Positions 27,497 through 33,967 of a stretch of 33,967 nucleotides of DNA are shown piece after piece. The position numbers and the translations under genes are program-made. Origin of the DNA: an uncultured Clostridia bacterium (lineage in GTDB: Bacteria; Bacillota; Clostridia; TANB77; RGIG9151); the NCBI GenBank assembly GCA_934500865.1, contig CAKSUD010000009.1, forward strand, positions 1-33,967, given 5' to 3'. Positions within the stretch are counted from its first letter, which is position 1; every line of letters starts with the position of its first letter. The notes below the pieces were generated by a model. That model was given only the letters and a program-made list of their open reading frames with translations. It was not told where the DNA came from and ran no database searches.

Positions 27497-28825
27497 ATGG
27501 GAATATCTATCAATACGGAATATGTGGAGGATTTTATAAGCAAGATACAATTAGCTTCATTAAAAAAGAAAGTAGAATCTTGTCATGAAATGCTTCATAA
27601 TAAGACGGGTGAAGGAGCTGATTTTACAGGTTGGGTTGATTTACCTGTAAATTACGATAAAGAAGAATTTGAGAGAATAAAAGTTGCGGCAGATAAGATA
27701 AGAAGGCAAGCTGATGTCCTTATAGTTATAGGAATAGGTGGTTCTTATTTAGGAGCAAAGTCTGTTATAGAAATGTTTAAAGATCCATTTAGAAGAACAA
27801 CAAAAACAGAAGTTATTTTCTTAGGACAAAATATAAGTGCTGAGTATATGAGTTCTTTATTACATTATATAGTAGATAAAGACGTGGCAGTGAATGTTAT
27901 ATCAAAATCTGGTACAACTACTGAACCGGCAATTGCTTTTAGAATTATAAAAGATTTTATGGAACGTAAGTATGGAAAAGAATATGCGAAAACAAGAATA
28001 TATGTGACAACAGATAAAGAAAAAGGTGCAATGAGATTACTTGCAAGTACAGAAGGATATGAAACTTTTGTAATTCCAGATGATATTGGTGGAAGATATT
28101 CAGTTTTAACGCCTGTTGGATTACTTCCGATAGCAGTAGCAGAAATTGATATTGATGCCTTAATGGAAGGCGCTGCTCTAGCTCGTGAGAAGTATTCCGT
28201 AAAGGAAGATAATGATTGCTATAAATATGCTGTGTATAGAAATGCTTTATATAAAATAGGTAAGAAGATAGAAATTTTAGTTAACTATGAACCGTGTATG
28301 CACTATTTTACAGAATGGTGGAAACAATTATACGGTGAAAGTGAAGGAAAAGACAAAAAAGGAATATTCCCGGCGGGCGTGGATTTTACAACTGATTTAC
28401 ACTCAATGGGTCAATATATTCAAGATGGACGGAGAGATTTATTCGAAACAGTAATAAAAATTAACAAACAAAGAAGCGACATTGTAGTAAAAGAAGACCC
28501 AATGGATTTAGACGGTCTAAATTACCTTGCCGGAAAAAGTATGAATGAAATTAATGAAAAAGCATTGGTTGGAACCGTTATCGCACATTATGACGGAAAT
28601 GCACCTAGTATTATTTTAGGAATAGACGAAATAAATGAAAGAAATATTGGAGAATTAATATACTTTTTTGAAAAAGCGTGTGGAATAAGTGGATATCTTC
28701 TAGGAGTTAATCCATTTAATCAACCGGGAGTAGAGGAATATAAGAAAAATATGTTTGCTTTGCTTGGAAAACCGGGTTATGAGGAGAAACAAAAAGAAAT
28801 AATGTCAAAAATGCAAATAAAGTAA
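27497..28825 (+). CDS. pgi: Glucose-6-phosphate isomerase
   Basis: Interconverts glucose-6-phosphate and fructose-6-phosphate in glycolysis. At 442 residues it belongs to the shorter Gram-positive form. Visible signatures are [15 protein letters not shown], the phosphate-binding [14 protein letters not shown] and [16 protein letters not shown]. The C-terminal region has [16 protein letters not shown] precedes the ATG. The 30-base spacing from pheT contains no terminator. Confidence 0.97.
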   Translation: MGISINTEYVEDFISKIQLASLKKKVESCHEMLHNKTGEGADFTGWVDLPVNYDKEEFERIKVAADKIRRQADVLIVIGIGGSYLGAKSVIEMFKDPFRRTTKTEVIFLGQNISAEYMSSLLHYIVDKDVAVNVISKSGTTTEPAIAFRIIKDFMERKYGKEYAKTRIYVTTDKEKGAMRLLASTEGYETFVIPDDIGGRYSVLTPVGLLPIAVAEIDIDALMEGAALAREKYSVKEDNDCYKYAVYRNALYKIGKKIEILVNYEPCMHYFTEWWKQLYGESEGKDKKGIFPAGVDFTTDLHSMGQYIQDGRRDLFETVIKINKQRSDIVVKEDPMDLDGLNYLAGKSMNEINEKALVGTVIAHYDGNAPSIILGIDEINERNIGELIYFFEKACGISGYLLGVNPFNQPGVEEYKKNMFALLGKPGYEEKQKEIMSKMQIK

Positions 28826-28868
28826 AAAATATGCAATTACAAAATTTGATAGAAATCCAAATTATATT

Positions 28869-28885
28869 TGTCGAATATTGACGAA
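28869..28885 (+). promoter_or_regulatory. Tandem Spo0A boxes upstream of spo0A
   Basis: TGTCGAA (28869-28875) and TGACGAA (28879-28885) both fit TGNCGAA. They are exactly 10 bases apart, the spacing at which two Spo0A DNA-binding domains sit side by side. They lie about 50 bases upstream of the -35 element of the spo0A promoter, which suggests autoregulation as in other endospore formers. Confidence 0.75.
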
Positions 28886-28934
28886 ATAACAATATAAACA
28901 GTATAAAAATGCGTAAAATTAACTTCTTTTTCTG

Positions 28935-28963
28935 TTGAAAACTAAAATGTATGAGAATATAAT
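28935..28963 (+). promoter_or_regulatory. Promoter of spo0A
   Basis: TTGAAA (28935-28940), a 17-base spacer and TATAAT (28958-28963). I see no clear sigma-H promoter, though one could lie nearer the Spo0A boxes. Confidence 0.7.
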
Positions 28964-29031
28964 GAACTTCGTTGGTGCCAAAATTAGATATAAAGCTTAT
29001 TTTAATAAACAAATGAAAAGGGGGAGAGGTA

Positions 29032-29841
29032 ATGAGAGTATTGATTTGTGATGATAATGTGAGCTTTACCAATTTAGTTAAGGACTTTATGTTATCACAA
29101 TCAGATTTTGAAGAAATTGAATGCGCGTATAGTGGGAAAGAAGCAGTAGATAAGATTTTAAGCTGGAAGCCTGACATGGTGTTATTAGATTTGATAATGC
29201 CTGAATTAGATGGCTTAGGTGTACTTGAAAAAGTGACTGCAAGTAATATGGATAGAATGCCAATTGTTATTTTACAATCAGCAATATCTCAAGAATTTGT
29301 TGTAAAGGAAGCTTTAGAACTTGGCGCGTACTGTTTTATTCTAAAACCATACGATTTGAATTTCTTAATAGACCGAATGAGAAATGCTTATGCAGATGAA
29401 AACGGAATAGTATCTGCACCGGCATATACGGTAAAAGAAATTCCGTATATAAATGCTCCAAAGACAAATACAAGGTTAGATGCAGAAATTGAAGTTACAA
29501 ACTTAATGCATAAAGTTGGTATACCTGCAAATATAAGTGGGCATCAATATTTAAGAGAAGCAATTTTGATGGTTATTGAGGATAGAGGGCTAATTACAGG
29601 AATAACAAAAGAATTATATCCAAGCGTTGCTAAGAAACATCAAACAACTGCTGCAAAAGTTGAGAGAGCAATACGTCATGCAATTGAGGTGTCTTGGGGA
29701 AGAGGCAGACTAGATTTACTAGAAAAGACTTTTGGGTATACAATAAATCCTGAGCGTGGCAAACCAACAAATAGTGAATTTATAGCAATGGTAGCTGATA
29801 AAATCAGAATGGAATTAAGGATACCTACCAATGTAAAATAA
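29032..29841 (+). CDS. spo0A: Sporulation master regulator Spo0A
   Basis: Response regulator and transcription factor that starts endospore formation when phosphorylated. The receiver domain (about 1-125) has Asp7/Asp8, phospho-acceptor Asp53 ([11 protein letters not shown]), Ser83 and Lys105 (LKPYD). The Spo0A-specific C-terminal DNA-binding domain (about 145-269) is well conserved ([23 protein letters not shown]). 269 residues is normal. GGGGGAGAGG precedes the ATG. Unusually, the common upstream neighbour spoIVB is absent and pgi takes its place. Tandem Spo0A boxes point to self-control. Confidence 0.98.
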   Translation: MRVLICDDNVSFTNLVKDFMLSQSDFEEIECAYSGKEAVDKILSWKPDMVLLDLIMPELDGLGVLEKVTASNMDRMPIVILQSAISQEFVVKEALELGAYCFILKPYDLNFLIDRMRNAYADENGIVSAPAYTVKEIPYINAPKTNTRLDAEIEVTNLMHKVGIPANISGHQYLREAILMVIEDRGLITGITKELYPSVAKKHQTTAAKVERAIRHAIEVSWGRGRLDLLEKTFGYTINPERGKPTNSEFIAMVADKIRMELRIPTNVK

Positions 29842-29869
29842 TACCATACATATATTTTTACTATTTTAC

Positions 29870-29898
29870 TTGAAAATGTTGTTGAAAAATGTTATAAA
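29870..29898 (+). promoter_or_regulatory. Promoter of pyrG
   Basis: TTGAAA (29870-29875), a 17-base spacer and TATAAA (29893-29898). The predicted transcription start (about 29905) falls inside the left arm of the hairpin that follows. Confidence 0.6.
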
Positions 29899-29901
29899 AG
29901 A

Positions 29902-29932
29902 AATAAGAATCTTAAAGGGTTCTTATTTTTTT
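29902..29932 (+). terminator. Hairpin with T-run between spo0A and pyrG
   Basis: AATAAGAATC (29902-29911) pairs with GGTTCTTATT (29918-29927), including one GU pair. Seven T residues end at 29932, about 28 bases before the pyrG ATG. It can terminate the spo0A transcript. A transcript starting at the pyrG promoter would keep only the upper part of the stem. Confidence 0.7.
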
Positions 29933-29936
29933 GTAA

Positions 29937-31553
<1,617 letters not shown>

Positions 31554-31564
31554 ACAGGAAACTA

Positions 31565-31593
31565 TTGACAAAAATTAGAAAAATGTATAATAT
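31565..31593 (+). promoter_or_regulatory. Promoter downstream of pyrG
   Basis: TTGACA (31565-31570) lies 9 bases after the pyrG stop codon, with overlapping -10 candidates (TAATAT at 31588-31593 with 17-base spacing, TATAAT at 31586-31591 with 15). It shares AAACTATTGACA-type flanks with other promoters here. Its transcript would run only into the hairpin at 31640-31679, giving an RNA of about 80 bases unless there is read-through. Confidence 0.55.
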
Positions 31594-31639
31594 AATTATA
31601 TGACGATCCGATATATTTTTTCATAATGCATTGGAGGAC

Positions 31640-31679
31640 AAAAAGAAATAGGGTGTGTGCGTACACCCTATTTCTTTTT
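31640..31679. terminator. 17-bp perfect hairpin, bidirectional terminator
   Basis: The arms 31640-31656 and 31663-31679 (core AAATAGGGTGT / ACACCCTATTT) are perfectly complementary, with A-runs and T-runs at the base on both strands. On the + strand it can end pyrG or the short transcript from 31565. On the - strand it directly follows the small hydrophobic ORF at 31686-31757. Confidence 0.85.
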
Positions 31680-31685
31680 GCCGTA

Positions 31686-31757
31686 TTATGTAGCGGATGA
31701 AGTTAAAAGAATTAACATCAGCACTACCAATACGGCAACTCGACATATATTTGTCAT
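31686..31757 (-). CDS. Possible 23-residue hydrophobic membrane peptide
   Basis: On the - strand a 24-codon frame starts MTNICRV, continues with an uninterrupted hydrophobic core (VLVVLMLILL) and ends TSSAT before TAA. GGGAGGG (31768-31774) lies 10 bases upstream of the ATG, a little far but in range. The stop is followed at once by the perfect hairpin terminator 31640-31679. The coding part itself folds as a hairpin (outer arms 31680-31687 and 31729-31736). The size and composition recall type I toxin peptides such as the Ibs family, but there is no sequence proof. No good - strand promoter is visible: a TATTAT at 31808-31813 lacks a -35. Confidence 0.35.
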   Translation of the reverse strand: MTNICRVAVLVVLMLILLTSSAT

Positions 31758-31806
31758 AATGCATTATCCCTCCCTTCTATAAATAGATTAGTCCGGGGGA
31801 CAAACA

Positions 31807-32074
31807 TATAATACAATAAATGTAAATCATTTATTTTCTAGGAAAGTTCGAGCTATGAACTAAAATTTTAACTTAGCACAAAACTAGTCTAATTAAAATT
31901 TAGCTGATGAAATCAGCGTTAAAAATTTTAATTAGTAGCTCGAACGACCGACAGAAAACAAAAGTGTTTGTCTAAATCTTTGATTTAGCAACAAACAGTT
32001 TCACAGAGTGCAAAAAGTTCATTGACGTTGTTGACCGAAGGTCAACATAGCATGGACTTTAGTCCACTTTTTTT
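31807..32074 (+). ncRNA. Candidate structured noncoding RNA upstream of the S-layer gene
   Basis: A run of near-perfect helices with no coding frame. AATAAATG/CATTTATT occupies 31815-31835. A nested element at 31846-31945 has outer stem GTTCGAGCTA/TAGCTCGAAC, inner 13-bp stem (31889-31901 with 31923-31935) and GCTGAT-GAA-ATCAGC at its tip. A 14-bp hairpin with a two-base bulge lies at 31965-31997, GTTGACC-GAA-GGTCAAC at 32030-32046, and TGGAC/GTCCA followed by seven T at 32053-32074. A TATAAT at 31807 lacks a clear -35, so the 5' end is uncertain. The T-run suggests a + strand transcript ending near 32074. I do not recognise a known RNA family. Confidence 0.5.
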
Positions 32075-32376
32075 ACAATTGAAAGATATCGTATTATTGC
32101 GACAAAGTTTGACAAAAATGTTACAAAGAAATTCCGCCGAATTTCCACCCAAATTGGCGAAAAGTAGCAAAATAAAGCATAAAAAACAAGCAGATTAAAT
32201 TTTGTGAAAACGTGAATATTACAGAAATATTTCAATTTATTTAAAATACAAAAAAGTGCTAATGAAATAGAAAATGTTTCCGATATATTGAGAGTAAATG
32301 TTAGAAAATACTGTTAGAGCTTATTTCTAAAAGATTTCTACAAAATTACAATTATGTTACACTTTACGGAAACCTA
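32075..32376. other. AT-rich spacer without recognised gene
   Basis: No coding frame, tRNA or strong promoter is visible. The only structure I can support is an imperfect hairpin CGCCgAATTT / AAATTGGCG (32135-32159). The A/T-tract richness towards the 3' end could act as an upstream element for the promoter at 32377. Confidence 0.5.
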
Positions 32377-32406
32377 TTGACCTAGAACGTAGGGTGGTAA
32401 TATAAT
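32377..32406 (+). promoter_or_regulatory. Promoter of the S-layer-type gene
   Basis: TTGACC (32377-32382), an 18-base spacer and a perfect TATAAT (32401-32406), with AT-rich sequence upstream. The 14 bases GGAAACCTATTGAC are shared with the rplU promoter. The leader from here to the ATG is about 140 bases. Confidence 0.8.
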
Positions 32407-32451
32407 GGCTATGGTTGAAATGGGAAACAATATTTCCTTTTCAATATAAGC

Positions 32452-32523
32452 AGTTAGGTTACTACATAAGAAGGAAGAAAGGCTAACCTAACTATTAAAA
32501 ATCAAACAAATTGCCTTTCTTTC
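32452..32523 (+). promoter_or_regulatory. Predicted H-type pseudoknot in the S-layer gene leader
   Basis: Stem 1 is AGTTAGGTTA (32452-32461) with TAACCTAACT (32484-32493). Stem 2 is GGAAGAAAGGC (32473-32483) with GCCTTTCTTTC (32513-32523), one GU pair. The second stem's left arm ends exactly where the first stem's right arm begins, so the helices can stack end to end. The loops are 11 and 19 bases. It lies 15 bases upstream of AAGGAGGA. It may stabilise the mRNA or control translation. Confidence 0.5.
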
Positions 32524-32555
32524 AAAAAATAATTTTATAAGGAGGAGTTTTTCGT

Positions 32556-33967
32556 ATGAAGAGCTTAAAGAAAACATTAGTACTTCTTGTTGTTTTCTCA
32601 ATGATCCTTTCTACATTAGTTCCTGTATTCGCAGCAACTGACGTTGACGGATTAGATTGTGAAGATCAAGTAACAAGAATGGAAGCTCTTGGAATCATCA
32701 AAGGTTTTGAAGATGGAACATTCAGACCTACTGAAACAATCACAAGAGCACAAATGGCAGTAATTATTTGTAAAATGACAGGCGTTACAGACGCTATCGC
32801 AAACGCTAACAAGAACGTTGATTCTAAGTTTAGCGATGTAAAGGCTGGAGAATGGTACACAGGATATGTTAATATCGCTTCTAACAACGGTATTATCACA
32901 GGTTTCCCTGATGGAACATTTAGACCAAACGAAACATTAACACTTAACCAAGTATTAACACTTTGTGTTAAAGCTTTAGGAAGAGGCGGATATGTTGACA
33001 AAATGGGAACATGGCCTGCTAACTACATTGCAGAAGCAGCTAGATTAAACCTATTAAAGGATGTTAAGGGTGCTTCTGATGCTAACAGAGGAAATGTAGC
33101 AGTTATCTGCTGGAACACATTAAACGCAGCAACATGGTATGTTGATTCTGAAAAGTTAGACGGTGAAGTTGTTTTAGGAAAAGACAGCAAGACATTATTA
33201 GCAATTAATTTTGCTGATTTCACAACAACAAACGATACTTTCAAAGAAATTGAAGATATCGACATCACAAAAACAAATATTGATGATAGACAATTAAAAC
33301 TTGAGGCATCAGTTTTTGAAGATGTAGACACAATCAAATCTTTTGATTTCGCAAAAGTTCCTTCTAAAAATAAAGACGAAAAGTCATATAAAGATGGAAA
33401 CACAGTTATGATTTATGTTCCAGAAGAAGTATGTGAAGACTTAGATTCTTTAAGAAACAAGACAATCACACTTATTCTTGGTACAGACAACGAAGCAGCT
33501 TTAATCTTAGTTCAAGATGATGTTGTTGAAACAGCATTCTTAACAAAGTATGATAAAGATGCTCACAAGATCACAATTGATGGAACAACATACAAAATCC
33601 GTATGAATGGTCAAAGTGAAGATCTTGACGTTACATTAAATGATAACGAAACAGTATACACAACTTTAGAAGCTGCTTTAACAGCTCTTAACGTTGATGA
33701 CTTCAAGAAAATTGAAAAAGCTATCGAAGCTACTGTTACTTTAGATGAAGATGATAAAGTTGAAGCAATCGATATGTTAGCATCAGCTGACTTAACAGAT
33801 GCTTCACAAAACAAAATTTCTGCTGAAGTATTAGTAACAAAAGTAAAAGAAACAAACAGCAAATACACAATCTATACAACAGGTAAAAACATTACTTGGA
33901 ATATAGATGATGAAGATGATTTAGATTTTCCTAAGGTATATGTTGACGGAAAGAAAGCTGATATCAG
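32556..33967 (+). CDS. S-layer-type SLH-domain protein, 3' end outside window
   Basis: The frame is open to the window end, showing about 470 residues. A signal peptide (KSLKKTLVLLVVFSMILS, cut after VFAA near residue 27) is followed by three SLH repeats at about 28-75, 90-142 and 145-195 (GIIKGFEDGTFRPTETITRA, GIITGFPDGTFRPNETL and a more diverged third). The remaining part is rich in Asp, Thr and Lys, as in S-layer proteins. AAGGAGGA, a strong promoter and a long structured leader fit very high expression. Codon choice here (GCT, ACA, AAC, GAC) is more uniform than in the neighbouring genes, also typical of abundant proteins. It is probably the main S-layer protein or a major relative. A wall-polymer ligand is inferred from the SLH family. 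Confidence 0.92.
   Translation, partial: MKSLKKTLVLLVVFSMILSTLVPVFAATDVDGLDCEDQVTRMEALGIIKGFEDGTFRPTETITRAQMAVIICKMTGVTDAIANANKNVDSKFSDVKAGEWYTGYVNIASNNGIITGFPDGTFRPNETLTLNQVLTLCVKALGRGGYVDKMGTWPANYIAEAARLNLLKDVKGASDANRGNVAVICWNTLNAATWYVDSEKLDGEVVLGKDSKTLLAINFADFTTTNDTFKEIEDIDITKTNIDDRQLKLEASVFEDVDTIKSFDFAKVPSKNKDEKSYKDGNTVMIYVPEEVCEDLDSLRNKTITLILGTDNEAALILVQDDVVETAFLTKYDKDAHKITIDGTTYKIRMNGQSEDLDVTLNDNETVYTTLEAALTALNVDDFKKIEKAIEATVTLDEDDKVEAIDMLASADLTDASQNKISAEVLVTKVKETNSKYTIYTTGKNITWNIDDEDDLDFPKVYVDGKKADI

Larger units (their letters stand above)
31611..31765 (+). repeat. Imperfect direct repeat flanking the hairpin/peptide segment
   Basis: ATATATTTTTTCATAATGCATT (two pieces: ATATATTT and TCATAATGCATT) ends at 31632 and recurs as ATATATTTGTCATAATGCATT-like sequence at 31745-31765. 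The 12-base block TCATAATGCATT is identical (31621-31632 and 31754-31765). The copies are 133 bases apart and bracket the terminator and small ORF. Confidence 0.6.

Noticed and set aside
31626..31700. A + strand frame starting MHWRTKRNRV and ending in a hydrophobic tail
   Set aside because: No ribosome binding site precedes the ATG, and the frame crosses the perfect hairpin, so coding is unlikely.
31722..31764. A second - strand ATG (31762-31764) opening a longer frame of about 43 codons
   Set aside because: It runs straight through the terminator hairpin, is only 4 bases from the GGAGG core, and gives a mixed, unremarkable peptide.
31903..31917. CTGATGA followed by GAAA-like bases, recalling a hammerhead ribozyme core
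   Set aside because: The bases are simply the hairpin GCTGAT-GAA-ATCAGC. The required stem II between CUGAUGA and GAAA is missing.
31846..31945. 6S RNA (ssrS)
   Set aside because: There is a closing stem but a one-sided internal loop instead of the symmetric central bubble that mimics a promoter.
31807..32074. Possible CRISPR array or retron RNA
   Set aside because: The hairpins differ from each other and are not evenly spaced repeats, and no cas genes or reverse transcriptase are in the window.
32666..33868. Long antisense frames inside the S-layer-type gene
   Set aside because: They are by-products of the biased codon use of a highly expressed gene and have no ribosome binding sites or recognisable products.

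Overview
The window is low-GC DNA of a spore-forming Gram-positive bacterium, most likely a member of the Clostridia (Bacillota). The evidence is a clear spo0A with paired Spo0A boxes, the rplU-prp-rpmA-obgE cluster with an L27 that carries the Firmicutes N-terminal extension, a phenylalanyl T-box leader, SLH-domain surface proteins and strong AGGAGG ribosome binding sites. No species can be named from sequence alone. Almost every gene reads on the + strand.

Layout. 1-1883: the 3' end of an unrecognised gene converges on thymidine kinase (tdk, - strand), followed by two serine tRNAs (GCU and UGA) on the - strand. 1927-12804: a tightly packed operon behind one promoter that carries a large inverted repeat. 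It encodes a Gram-positive Tad/Flp-type pilus machine: a TadZ/CpaE-like ATPase, the CpaF/TadA motor, TadB and TadC platform proteins, a Flp-like pilin and a CpaB/SAF-like protein. The same operon holds a three-SLH wall-anchoring protein, a 1191-residue exported protein with no recognised family, and two small pilin-like membrane proteins. 12948-16680: two unrecognised genes, one coiled-coil and one membrane-anchored protein with about 14 RCC1-like repeats.

16745-19184: a consensus promoter, an L21-type leader, then rplU, prp, rpmA and obgE. 19212-23266: a VanW/G5 wall protein, a GT39-like membrane glycosyltransferase and a tandem Nudix protein, closed by a strong terminator. 23485-23742: a small orphan resembling the C-terminus of an Rpn-type nuclease. 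23764-27466: T-box, pheS and pheT. 27497-31553: pgi, spo0A and pyrG.

31554-32555 is a 1-kb region without a conventional gene but full of structure: a promoter, a 17-bp perfect hairpin, a possible 23-residue hydrophobic peptide on the - strand, a run of near-perfect hairpins ending in a T-tract (candidate structured RNA), a strong promoter and a predicted H-type pseudoknot in the leader of the last gene. That gene (32556 onward, cut by the window end) is an SLH-domain protein of S-layer type.

The most interesting items are the pilus operon with its SLH protein and giant exported partner, the structured RNA and small peptide upstream of the S-layer gene, the leader pseudoknot, and a 9-base word (GGATACATC) that occurs ten times on both strands, far above chance.
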